A stretch of 64,000 bases of DNA from Erwinia phyllosphaerae. GTDB taxonomy: Bacteria; Pseudomonadota; Gammaproteobacteria; Enterobacterales; Enterobacteriaceae. The notes beneath the pieces were generated by a model. The model did not search any database, was not told where the DNA came from, and worked only from the letters and a program-made list of their open reading frames with translations. This document shows, one piece after another, positions 29,072 to 37,030 of this stretch (position 1 is its first letter; each line of letters starts with the position of its first letter). The position numbers and the translations under genes are program-made. Location of the stretch: NCBI RefSeq assembly GCF_019132875.1, contig NZ_JAHSPF010000004.1:358725-422724 (forward strand). The letters are read 5' to 3'.

Positions 29072-30172
29072 TCAGAAAATGAACTTATCATGAGACATAT
29101 AGTAAGAAACTCCGGCAAAACCAGAAATTCCGTTTAAAGCGGGGTTATCTGTCAATATAGTGAAGGTGGCAGAGTAATAACCAGATTGTAATTCAAGTAT
29201 TTTTACAAGTCGCTCAGCAACATATACAGTTTTTTCCCTTTCTTCATCACGGATGTTTTTACTGCTAAAATATCCATTAGTCTCTAAGGTGTTTTCATAA
29301 TAAACCTTTCCGTCTTTAATCAGGCTCAGTGAAATGGGAACAGTAACGCCCCCCTTATATACATCTCCAAATAATGCTGTCCTTTTGTGTATTTCCTCAG
29401 AAGTACCTCCTTGATCAAACAGTAAAGTAAATTTATAGTATTCATCCTTTTTGATCTCAAAATCAATAGTTACGGACTGGCCAGCATGCGTGACATCTAA
29501 TAATTTATACCGATGGAGAGGATCATCACAAAATTTCACACACCAGAGACTTTTGACCAGAAACCGGGTAAATAACCAGCCATTGTACCAATAAGAATTC
29601 ATTTTTCGGTCCATCTCCCGGCTCTCATTTTCAACACGGGCTAAGTTTTCTGGCGTAAAATAGATGGCGTGGGCATAAATCGGGATTCTATCAAAATCAG
29701 CCATATCCTTAAGGAGGGTAATCTTTAAAGAATAACGCCCTGGGGGTAAGTAGGCGATCTTAATATTTCGCACCATTGCACGTATATTTGACTCATTGCG
29801 ATAAAAGGAATGCTCCCGAACGGTCCCCACCGTTTCTATTTTTTCATCGAAAACCATTTTGCCGTCTTTGATCAGACGCAGTGAGACAGGTATCATCTTA
29901 CCTGCACTATTGATACTGCCAAATAGTGTCAGTTTCTTTCTTAATTCAACTTCATCCTTACTGTTATAGCCTTTGGAAAACAAAAGAGAAAATTGATAAG
30001 GTCCGGATTTATTGATTTCAAAATCTAACTGTGCCGAACACCCAGCCCGTGCCTGTATTATAGGCTCAATAATATTCACTGGCCTGGCGCGAAATACAGA
30101 CCATAAAAAAGTAATAAAAACAAAAAATATCAAAACCTTGTATAGCCTGTCTATACCTTTTGTTTTTTCCAT
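29072..30172 (-). CDS. Membrane-anchored two-repeat protein, candidate partner/immunity protein
   Basis: 366 residues. One transmembrane segment at about 13-27 preceded by basic residues, so the bulk should face the periplasm. The rest is an internal duplication: repeat 1 at about 47-175 and repeat 2 at about 234-357. Matching landmarks are LDFEINKSGPYQFSLLF (49-65) and IDFEIKKDEYYKFTLLF (236-252), then IPVSLRLIKDGK (94-105) and VPISLSLIKDGK (278-289). Each repeat looks like a beta-sandwich; it resembles the DUF5625 type from memory, not checked. It lies 15 bp upstream of the giant gene and 28 bp after the HlyD-like gene, inside the operon. Base composition is A+T-rich like the 5' end of the giant gene (19 G+C in 60 bases at 29221-29280). 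An immunity or retention role is inferred from position and topology only. Confidence 0.85.
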   Translation of the reverse strand: MEKTKGIDRLYKVLIFFVFITFLWSVFRARPVNIIEPIIQARAGCSAQLDFEINKSGPYQFSLLFSKGYNSKDEVELRKKLTLFGSINSAGKMIPVSLRLIKDGKMVFDEKIETVGTVREHSFYRNESNIRAMVRNIKIAYLPPGRYSLKITLLKDMADFDRIPIYAHAIYFTPENLARVENESREMDRKMNSYWYNGWLFTRFLVKSLWCVKFCDDPLHRYKLLDVTHAGQSVTIDFEIKKDEYYKFTLLFDQGGTSEEIHKRTALFGDVYKGGVTVPISLSLIKDGKVYYENTLETNGYFSSKNIRDEEREKTVYVAERLVKILELQSGYYSATFTILTDNPALNGISGFAGVSYYMSHDKFIF

Positions 30173-30200
30173 CTTTTATCTCCATTATTTAATCTGATCT

Positions 30201-31616
30201 TTAACGCTCTCTCATGCTTTCATCAATATGCTGTTGCAATGGACTCAGGACGTAATCAATCACCCTACGCCTGTCGGTTTTTATCTCTGCGGTAACTGAC
30301 ATTCCAGGCGATAGCGCAACCTGGCGGCCATTGATTTTTATTTGATCTGATTTAAGCCGAATTCTGCTGCTATAGATGAGCCCACGCTTTTCATCCTCAA
30401 TGGCATCTTCAGACACGTTAAGCACTTCGCCGGCCAGGGTACCATAACGGGTGAAGGTGAAAGTCTCGACTTTGACCGTGACCGCTTGTCCGACATGAAC
30501 GAAGCCCACGTCCTTATTTTCCAGCATGGCTTCCACTTCTACAGGTTGATTTGCAGGAACGATAACCATCAGCGCTTGTGCAGGTGTGACCACGCCACCC
30601 ACGGTATGGACCGCCAGTTGCTGCACCGTGCCGGCAACCGGAGCCGTGAGGCTGGCCAGGTTTTCCTGATAACGGGCCTTAGCCAACTCTTGTACCTGGA
30701 CAGCCACCTTTTGCCTGGCTTCCTGTAACAGGTCAAGCATCGCTCGTCTGTTTTGTGCAATAACGTTCTCGCGACGGCGTCGGGCTTCTTCCAAAGCTGC
30801 GGTATGCTGCAAAACACTGGCCTGCTGTATGCTCAACTGCCGTTCAAGATCCAGCCGGGATTGTTCTTTCTCCAGATACTCATGTTGCGAGACATAATTT
30901 TTCTTAACTAATCTTTGGTAATCTGCGGTCAGTCGCTTAGCAATCGGTACCGCTTGTTGCAGGCTGACCACCTGGGCCTGAGCTGACTGGATTTCGGCAC
31001 TGCGCTGGTGGATTTCGGCATCGACCAGCGCCAGGCTGCTCTGGTACTCCTGATATTGTCCCTGAAGCCAGCGCCTGGCGCTTATAATCTGTTCAGGGCT
31101 GGCATGAGTCATCGTCCTTTCCACCAGCTGCGGCGGCCGCTGTTGGTTAATCGCATCCAGCATCGCTGCTCCCCGCGCGCTGTCAATACGGGCAGCCAGT
31201 AACTCACTCTCGATCCGGCTGACATCGGCGTTTGCCGCCGTCGGGTCAAGCTCAACCAGCAGTTCACCAACCTTTACCCTCTGACCATCGCTGACGTGAA
31301 TGGCTTTGACCACCGCTGTTTCACTGGATTGAATCAGTTTGGTTTTCCCACTGGGAACAATTTTCCCTGGCGCAACCGCCACCACCTCGATTTTGCCAGT
31401 GCAGGCCCAGATCAATGCCAGCGTAGCGAAACCTATAATGGCCCAGCAGAAAATTCTGGGTGACGGATGCACCGGTGTTTCCTGTAATTCCAGTGCCGAA
31501 GGTAAAAATTGCAGTTCATGGGCAAGCCGCGCCGGGACGTCCATGTTTTTGCGTTGACGCCAGGACTGACTCCAGACGTTCCGATAGCGCTGCAATAAAG
31601 AAAGCATGTCGCTCAT
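30201..31616 (-). CDS. Type I secretion periplasmic adaptor (HlyD family)
   Basis: Membrane-fusion protein that links the inner-membrane ABC transporter to a TolC-type outer-membrane channel. 471 residues: a short cytoplasmic tail, a transmembrane helix at about 54-72 (FCWAIIGFATLALIWAC), a biotinyl-lipoyl-like beta domain (GKIVPSGKTKLIQSSETAVVKAIHVSDGQRVKVG), a long coiled coil (about 120-320, Gln/Ala/Glu-rich) and the C-terminal beta barrel (ENKDVGFVHVGQAVTVKVE...GRQVALSPGMSVTAEI). GGATGAG precedes the ATG. Second gene of the cluster. No outer-membrane channel gene lies nearby, so chromosomal TolC is probably used. Confidence 0.95.
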   Translation of the reverse strand: MSDMLSLLQRYRNVWSQSWRQRKNMDVPARLAHELQFLPSALELQETPVHPSPRIFCWAIIGFATLALIWACTGKIEVVAVAPGKIVPSGKTKLIQSSETAVVKAIHVSDGQRVKVGELLVELDPTAANADVSRIESELLAARIDSARGAAMLDAINQQRPPQLVERTMTHASPEQIISARRWLQGQYQEYQSSLALVDAEIHQRSAEIQSAQAQVVSLQQAVPIAKRLTADYQRLVKKNYVSQHEYLEKEQSRLDLERQLSIQQASVLQHTAALEEARRRRENVIAQNRRAMLDLLQEARQKVAVQVQELAKARYQENLASLTAPVAGTVQQLAVHTVGGVVTPAQALMVIVPANQPVEVEAMLENKDVGFVHVGQAVTVKVETFTFTRYGTLAGEVLNVSEDAIEDEKRGLIYSSRIRLKSDQIKINGRQVALSPGMSVTAEIKTDRRRVIDYVLSPLQQHIDESMRER

Positions 31617-31703
31617 AAGTGATTCTCATCCTTGAATCAGGGTCAATTTTTCCTGCCAGGTCAGCCAGCACTCAGCCTCTAATATCTGAAGAAAGACCGC
31701 CTC

Positions 31704-33854
31704 TCAGCCCTGCTGCATACGATACAGTCGTGAATAGTGGCCATTCTGTTTTGCCAGTAGCTCTGCATGAGCACCTTGTTCAACTATTTCGCCTCGATCC
31801 ATAACCAGAATACGATGAGCGTCGCGCACCGCTGACAATCGATGGGCGATGATAATGACCGTGCGGCCCTGACAAATGCTTTTCATGTTTTGCTGTACCA
31901 CACGTTCAGATTCATAATCCAGCGCACTGGTTGCCTCGTCAAAAATCAAAATGCGGGGATTGCCGATCAAAGCACGCGCAATAGCTACCCGTTGCCGCTG
32001 CCCACCGGAAAGTGATGTGCCATGTTCTCCAACCACTGTGTCGTAACCCTCTGGCAATTCCAGGATAAATTCATGAGCACCGGCCATGCTGGCAGCATGC
32101 ATCACCACCTCAAGCGGTGCACCCGGATCGATTAAGGCGATATTTTCGCGAATGCTACGGTTGAACAGCATATTTTCCTGCAGTACCACGCCAATTTGCC
32201 GACGAAGCGAAGAAACATCAGTCAGCGCCAGATCCATGCCATCAACCATTACCCGTCCACGTTCAGGCACATAGAGTCGTTGCAGCAAACGAGTCAGCGT
32301 GCTTTTTCCCGAACCTGAGCGGCCCACCACACCGATGATCTCACCGGCACCAATGACGAGATTGACGCTGCGCAGCACCTCACTGCCATCAGGCCGGTAG
32401 CGAAAATACACTTGTTCGAACGTTATTTGCCCTTTCAGGGATGGCATCGTGCTGCGTGTGGCCTGCGCCAGTTCAGTATGAGAATTAAGAATGTCACCCA
32501 GACGCTGTACCGAAACACCGGTTTGCTGAAAGCTGGTCCACAGTTGCGCCAGCCGCATGATTGGGCCGCTGACACGGCCAGCCAGCATATTAAATGCAAT
32601 TAATTCCCCGACCGACAGCTCCCCCTCGATCACCAGACGGGCGCCAATCCACAAAGTAGCGACCGTCACCAGTTTGCCAATCAAAGAGACGCTTTCATTG
32701 GCAACAGTGGACAAGGTCTGGGTTTTAAATCCTGCGGCAACATAAGCCGCCATTTGATTATCCCACTGGCGAACAACCTGCGGTTCCACAGCCATTGATT
32801 TCAGGGTGTCGATACCATTGATCGTTTCGACAAGAAATGCCTGATTCTCGGCACCACGTGTAAAACTTTCCTGTAATCGCCTGCGCAACAGAGGCGTGAT
32901 CAGCACTGAGATCAATACATAGAGCGGCAATGACACCAACACAACTAAAGTCAGCCAGCCACTGTAACAGAGCATCACAAGGATAAAGACCAGCGAAAAA
33001 AGCACATCAAGCAGTAAGGTGATGGCGTTACCAGTAAGGAAACTGCGGATATTTTCCAGCTCGCGTACGCGGGCAACAGAATCACCAACTCGCCTTACCT
33101 GAAAATAAGCCAGCGGCAGATTGATCAGATGCCGGAACAGGCCAGAGCCCAACTCCACATCAATTCGGCTGGTCGTATGGATAAATACATAGCTGCGTAA
33201 GCCGCTCAGGAGGGATTCAAACAGCATGATGCCCAGCAGTCCGGCGGCGATAACATCCAGCGTGGTGAGACCGTGGTGTACCAGGACTTTGTCCATAACC
33301 ACCTGAAAGAACAAGGGTGTGACCAGGGCAAACAGCTGCAGGACAAAAGATCCCAGTAAAACCTCCCCTAACAGCTTGCGGTATTTGACGATCGCCGGGA
33401 CAAACCAGGTGAAGTCAAAACGTGAGGACTCACCGGAAATTGCGTTACTGGAACGCACAAGAACCAGTTGTCCGGCCCAGCGTCGCTCAAGTTCATCAAA
33501 TCCGATAACTTCGGGACGCGCTGAACGAGGATCCTGGATCAGGGCCCGCTCCTTATCCACCCTGGCGAGGATGAAAAACGTTCCATCACGATCAATAGCA
33601 ATGGCAGGCAATGGCGAGTGCTGAAGCCTGGCAATGCTGGTATGAACTGCCCGGGCCTTCAGCCCCGATTTACGGGCAGCCAGCAGCAGCTCTTGCAGGG
33701 TGACACCTTGCTCTGCGGCAGAGAACTCATGCGCGAGCTGTTCGACTGACAGGGCTATATTGTGAAATCTGGCGATCATTGCCAGGCAAAGCAAACCCGT
33801 ATCCGGTTGCTGAGTGGAGGAAGGGGAACGAGTGCAGTTTTGATCTTTTAGCAT
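31704..33854 (-). CDS. Type I secretion ABC transporter (HlyB family) with degenerate C39 domain
   Basis: 716 residues. The N-terminal C39-like domain (about 1-135) has DTGLLCLAMIARFHNI, in which the catalytic Cys of C39 peptidases (normally D-C-G) is Thr19, so it cannot process a leader and should only dock substrate, as the C39-like domain of HlyB does for RTX toxins. Six-helix membrane domain at about 155-440. The ATPase has Walker A GRSGSGKS (511-518), signature LSGGQ (615-619), Walker B ILIFDE (635-640) and H-loop His671. First gene of the cluster; AAGGACG precedes ATG 33854. It fits an RTX-cargo transporter and matches the C-terminal signal of the giant protein. Confidence 0.96.
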   Translation of the reverse strand: MLKDQNCTRSPSSTQQPDTGLLCLAMIARFHNIALSVEQLAHEFSAAEQGVTLQELLLAARKSGLKARAVHTSIARLQHSPLPAIAIDRDGTFFILARVDKERALIQDPRSARPEVIGFDELERRWAGQLVLVRSSNAISGESSRFDFTWFVPAIVKYRKLLGEVLLGSFVLQLFALVTPLFFQVVMDKVLVHHGLTTLDVIAAGLLGIMLFESLLSGLRSYVFIHTTSRIDVELGSGLFRHLINLPLAYFQVRRVGDSVARVRELENIRSFLTGNAITLLLDVLFSLVFILVMLCYSGWLTLVVLVSLPLYVLISVLITPLLRRRLQESFTRGAENQAFLVETINGIDTLKSMAVEPQVVRQWDNQMAAYVAAGFKTQTLSTVANESVSLIGKLVTVATLWIGARLVIEGELSVGELIAFNMLAGRVSGPIMRLAQLWTSFQQTGVSVQRLGDILNSHTELAQATRSTMPSLKGQITFEQVYFRYRPDGSEVLRSVNLVIGAGEIIGVVGRSGSGKSTLTRLLQRLYVPERGRVMVDGMDLALTDVSSLRRQIGVVLQENMLFNRSIRENIALIDPGAPLEVVMHAASMAGAHEFILELPEGYDTVVGEHGTSLSGGQRQRVAIARALIGNPRILIFDEATSALDYESERVVQQNMKSICQGRTVIIIAHRLSAVRDAHRILVMDRGEIVEQGAHAELLAKQNGHYSRLYRMQQG

Positions 33855-34140
33855 CTGGCGTCCTTGCCTGTTTTAAACAGATGGCAGCGGGAAATGAAAA
33901 GCGCGGTTTACCATTAATACAACTGAGCCTCCCAGGCTCAGTAAACTCAAACCCTGTTAAAGGCGCCATCTCACTGAATTAATAGTTCAAATAATGTAAA
34001 GACTGTGTAAGTTTTGCGTATTATCCGCTCAGGTGAACAAAAAGAAAACAATTTTTATTAATTTTTGAAATGAGTTGACCTCATGGGGCATGAGCTGAGG
34101 ATGCGCTGAAATAGATTAAAACTGCGTGAGTTATTACTGA
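33855..34140. other. Promoter region of the type I secretion cluster
   Basis: A+T-rich, gene-free. It contains a 15-bp palindrome CTCATGGGGCATGAG (34080-34094) about 230 bp upstream of the transporter start, a possible operator. A minus-strand GATAAT near 34,020 could be a -10 element, but no convincing -35 at proper spacing is visible. Confidence 0.4.
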
Positions 34141-34181
34141 AAAACGGGAAAATGCGGGTGGAGAAACTTCTCCCGTTTTTT
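34141..34181 (-). terminator. Bidirectional terminator downstream of ompW
   Basis: AAAACGGGA (34141-34149) pairs with TCCCGTTTT (34171-34179), with A/T tails on both sides. For the minus strand it closes the ompW transcript. Confidence 0.7.
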
Positions 34182-34250
34182 AAAGTCCAGCTGCTGGCTT
34201 CAGTTGCCAGCTGGTCGGCATTTCAGAGATCGCGACTTTACCGTTGTCAG

Positions 34251-34269
34251 GGCGCGGATGCGCCTTTTT
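34251..34269 (+). terminator. Orphan plus-strand terminator
   Basis: GGCGC, a GGAT loop and GCGCC, followed by TTTTT on the plus strand. No plus-strand gene precedes it for more than 11 kb (back to the BON gene), so it is either a relic or the end of an unannotated small RNA within about 34,095-34,269. Confidence 0.5.
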
Positions 34270-34284
34270 GCTGTGTATTACAGA

Positions 34285-34920
34285 TCAGAAGCGGTAACCA
34301 GCCCCGAAGAAGAAGACAAAGGGATTAATGTGGGTATCGATACTCTGTCGTCCCGCGCCTGCGGCATCAAAGCGGACTTTGGTGTCAATATCCATGTACC
34401 ACAGGGAGGCGTTCAGCATCCACTGTGGCGACAGCTGATAGTCCAGCCCCACCTGACCCGCCACGCCCCAGCTGTTTTTTACGCTGAGATTGCTCAGACC
34501 CGCATCACGCCCGGTCTGGTTGAAATCCGTGTCGTAAAACATCGTGTAGTTGACGCCGATGCCTGCATAAGGCTGGAGCTTGCTGTTATTTCCCATAAAG
34601 TACCATTGTGCCATCAGCGTTGGCGGTAGCTGATGAACGGTCGCCAGCGTCCCGGTAGAAGCTAACCCGACCTTATGGCGAAACGGCGTTGCGCCCAGCA
34701 GCTCGACGCCGACGTTATCGGTCAGCATATAGGTAAAAGTCAGTCCCAGCTGGGTATTGTTATCGATATCAAACTCGCCTAACCCCAGTACGTTATCGGA
34801 ACCGCCGGTAGGACGCACCGTTGCAGAACCGGCACGCATAAAGAAATCGCCGGCCTGATGTGCAGATGCCACTACCGGCGCACAGGCCGCCACCAATAAC
34901 GCTAATACTGAAATTTTCAT
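34285..34920 (-). CDS. ompW: Outer-membrane protein W
   Basis: Eight-stranded beta barrel that forms a hydrophobic channel; in E. coli a colicin S4 receptor, induced in anaerobiosis. ATG 34920 (AGGAG 5 nt upstream) gives 211 residues with an N-terminal signal peptide ending near ASA; an upstream GTG would add two residues. Landmarks shared with E. coli OmpW are AGDFFMRAGSATVRPT, NNTQLGLTFTYMLTDNVGVELL, ATPFRHKVG, HQLPPTLMAQWYF and the C-terminal ...GAGYRF with terminal Phe for BAM recognition. A perfect FNR-type site lies upstream (35046-35059). Divergent from yciC as in E. coli. Confidence 0.97.
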   Translation of the reverse strand: MKISVLALLVAACAPVVASAHQAGDFFMRAGSATVRPTGGSDNVLGLGEFDIDNNTQLGLTFTYMLTDNVGVELLGATPFRHKVGLASTGTLATVHQLPPTLMAQWYFMGNNSKLQPYAGIGVNYTMFYDTDFNQTGRDAGLSNLSVKNSWGVAGQVGLDYQLSPQWMLNASLWYMDIDTKVRFDAAGAGRQSIDTHINPFVFFFGAGYRF

Positions 34921-35320
34921 AACCACTCCTTTGTCAGGTGAAAGATGCGCAATGTTGTCTTCTTTTTTTTAACGCGAAGATTTTAGCTTTATTTTCATAA
35001 AGATCACCCTAATAAAAGCGAAAGCGGCAGTAAATTCAGCAAAAATTGATCTGGATCAAAATATGTTAATTACATTAACAAAAGTGATGTAATTTAAAGC
35101 GGGTACTGTCTGGCAGGCCGCGGTCAACGCGAGAGCGGCCCAACAAAAGCATGATGGGTTACCTGCACTAAGCTAGCGGTACAAAGAAGGAAGACGGCGA
35201 TGACCAGCGATAACGGATTGCATCTTAGCCAAACGGAAAGTTGTGTAAGTCGGGGTGCCAGGTTGGCTTAAGACCATGTACAATCGCCGGATCGCTAAAT
35301 TCGGCTCTCAAGGAGTGTAC
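34921..35320. other. Divergent ompW/yciC promoter region
   Basis: 400 bases without a called gene. It contains the FNR-type site (35046-35059) on the ompW side and, on the yciC side, a -10-like TACAAT at 35279-35284. A 23-codon plus-strand frame with AAGGAAG upstream (ATG 35200) has no recognisable similarity and is not called. Confidence 0.5.
35046..35059. promoter_or_regulatory. FNR-type binding site upstream of ompW
   Basis: TTGATCTGGATCAA is an exact match to the FNR consensus TTGAT-N4-ATCAA. It lies about 126 bp before the ompW start. FNR control of ompW is established in E. coli, so anaerobic induction is expected. Confidence 0.8.
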
Positions 35321-36046
35321 ATGTCATTCACGGCGGCTTCGTTATACCGTGACACGGGAAATTTTTTTCGCCATCAGCTGATTACTATTGTGCTGATCGC
35401 TTTGCTGACCTCATTTATTACTGTTTTAATCGGCCATGCTTTAACACCCGATATGGCCACGCTCGCGGGTAAAGACGACGCCTCGATGAGCCTGCTGGAA
35501 TGGGTGCGAACGCTAACGCCGGAACAGCAGCGTGTTCTGCTACACGCTTCTGCCGCTGGCACCTTTGCCTCGCTGGTAGGCAATACGCTACTGGCAGGTG
35601 CGATGCTTAGCCTGATCCCGATGGTTTCCGCTGGCGAACGCGTTAGCGCGCTACGCGCTATCGGCGTTGCTGCACCCTCTCTGCCCCGTCTGCTGATACT
35701 GGTATTTTTTATGACGCTGATTGTGCAGCTGGGCTTTATGGCGCTGGTCGCTCCGGGCTTTATTCTCGCCACCGTGCTGGCAATGTCGCCAATTATTCAG
35801 GCGAAAGAAAACGTGGGCGCTTTTGCCGCCATGCGCGCCAGTACGCGCCTGGTCTGGAGTCAGGTTAAGGTCGTGGCCCCGGCTATTGCCGTGTGGCTGC
35901 TGGCAAAAATGGCGGTGCTGCTGCTGGCTTCGTCGCTGACCGTGCTGCCCGCTAACGTCGCCTCCGTGCTGATGAACGCCCTGAGCAACCTGTTTTCGGC
36001 GATACTGATTATCTATCTCTATCGCCTTTATATGCTGTTACGTTAA
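35321..36046 (+). CDS. yciC: YciC, UPF0259 inner-membrane protein
   Basis: 241 residues from ATG 35321 (AAGGAG 7 nt upstream); the frame opens earlier at 35255 but without a ribosome site. About six hydrophobic segments, beginning LITIVLIALLTSFITVLIGH and ending with FSAILIIYLYRLYMLLR. The conserved APGFILATVLAMSPIIQAKENVG block is typical of UPF0259. Function unknown. Next to yciB (59 bp), as in E. coli. Confidence 0.95.
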   Translation: MSFTAASLYRDTGNFFRHQLITIVLIALLTSFITVLIGHALTPDMATLAGKDDASMSLLEWVRTLTPEQQRVLLHASAAGTFASLVGNTLLAGAMLSLIPMVSAGERVSALRAIGVAAPSLPRLLILVFFMTLIVQLGFMALVAPGFILATVLAMSPIIQAKENVGAFAAMRASTRLVWSQVKVVAPAIAVWLLAKMAVLLLASSLTVLPANVASVLMNALSNLFSAILIIYLYRLYMLLR

Positions 36047-36105
36047 TCAGTCGCTGCACGCCTGCTGGCGTGCAGCCCCTACTGGCCTGATAACCGGAAA
36101 CCTCT

Positions 36106-36642
36106 ATGAAGCAGTTACTTGATTTTCTTCCCCTCGTGGTCTTTTTTGTCTTTTATAAGCTTTACGATATTTATGTCGCTTCGGGCGCGCTGATCGCGGC
36201 TACTGCGCTGGCGCTGGTGGCCAGCTGGTTCCTGTATCGCAAGCTGGAAAAAATGACCATTGTGACCTTTGTACTGGTCGCCGTTTTCGGCACGCTGACG
36301 CTGGTTTTCCATAACGACGAATTTATTAAGTGGAAGGTCACGGTAATCTATACGCTGTTTGCTGGCGCGCTGCTGTTCAGCCAGTTCTGGATGAAGCAGA
36401 CGCTGATTCAAAGCATGCTGGGTAAAGAGCTGACGCTGCCGGATGCCGCCTGGCGCCGTCTGAACGTCGCCTGGGCACTGTTCTTCTTTGCCTGCGGCCT
36501 CGCCAATATTTACGTGGCTTTTTGGCTGCCTCAGGAAGTCTGGGTTAACTTTAAGGTATTTGGCTTAACCGTCCTGACGCTGCTCTTTACCTTGCTTAGC
36601 GGCGTATATATCTATCGCCTGATGCCGCAGGACGAAAAGTAA
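36106..36642 (+). CDS. yciB: YciB, inner-membrane septation/envelope protein
   Basis: 178 residues, five transmembrane segments, starting [21 protein letters not shown]. The conserved [39 protein letters not shown] and [13 protein letters not shown] blocks identify the YciB/IspA (intracellular septation protein A) family. In E. coli YciB interacts with division and elongation proteins and works with DcrB in envelope lipid homeostasis. Forms a pair with yciC; a terminator follows, and the usual next gene yciA is displaced by about 2.5 kb of inserted regulator genes. Confidence 0.96.
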   Translation: MKQLLDFLPLVVFFVFYKLYDIYVASGALIAATALALVASWFLYRKLEKMTIVTFVLVAVFGTLTLVFHNDEFIKWKVTVIYTLFAGALLFSQFWMKQTLIQSMLGKELTLPDAAWRRLNVAWALFFFACGLANIYVAFWLPQEVWVNFKVFGLTVLTLLFTLLSGVYIYRLMPQDEK

Positions 36643-36683
36643 TCACGGCAGCAGGTTAAATCGGAAAAGCGCTTTTATCATGC

Positions 36684-36725
36684 AAAACACACTTTTATAG
36701 GCTCTTTAATAAAGGTGTGTTTTCG
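36684..36725. terminator. Terminator after yciB
   Basis: AAAACACAC (36684-36692) pairs with GTGTGTTTT (36715-36723), extended inward by TTTAT/ATAAA. A and T tails on both sides allow action in both directions. Confidence 0.75.
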
Positions 36726-36937
36726 CTAAAACTGATTCAATACACCTCGTCATTCCGCTATACGCAGCTCGCCCAGCACTTAGTCAGTGGTACAGCTTTA
36801 ATATCAAATAATTATGCATGCCATAACGGACCACGGCACAGTGTAGATTAGCCCCTATCTCCCTCATAACCCTCAAGAAAGATCACAGCAAACAGAGCTA
36901 TCCCTCATACCTGCTTCGTAAAGCGCGGAAAGCGGCT

Positions 36938-36969
36938 CAGGTTTTCGCCAAATAAACCTGTACAGGTTT
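36938..36969. promoter_or_regulatory. Palindromic operator candidate upstream of ycgZ-like gene
   Basis: AAACCTGTACAGGTTT (36954-36969) is a perfect 16-bp palindrome centred on TGTACA; the half-site CAGGTTT occurs a third time at 36938-36944, 25 bp before the right arm. A -10-like TATAAC lies at 36980-36985, just downstream. TGTACA cores are typical of the MlrA/BluR/CarH branch of MerR regulators, and BluR represses ycgZ-ymgA-ymgB in E. coli. The palindrome is seen; the regulator is inferred. Confidence 0.55.
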
Positions 36970-37030
36970 CGATTTTTTGTATAACTTAGCAAACAAATCA
37001 TCGCTCACCTGACAATAACGGAGTCTTCGA

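Noticed and set aside
22437..34284. Search for transposase, integrase or insertion-sequence ends flanking the accessory region
   Set aside because: No transposase or integrase frame and no obvious terminal inverted repeats or target duplications could be found; the mode of insertion stays unknown.
35200..35271. 23-codon frame with AAGGAAG upstream, before yciC
   Set aside because: Ribosome site is reasonable but the peptide matches nothing known and the region is a promoter area; insufficient support.
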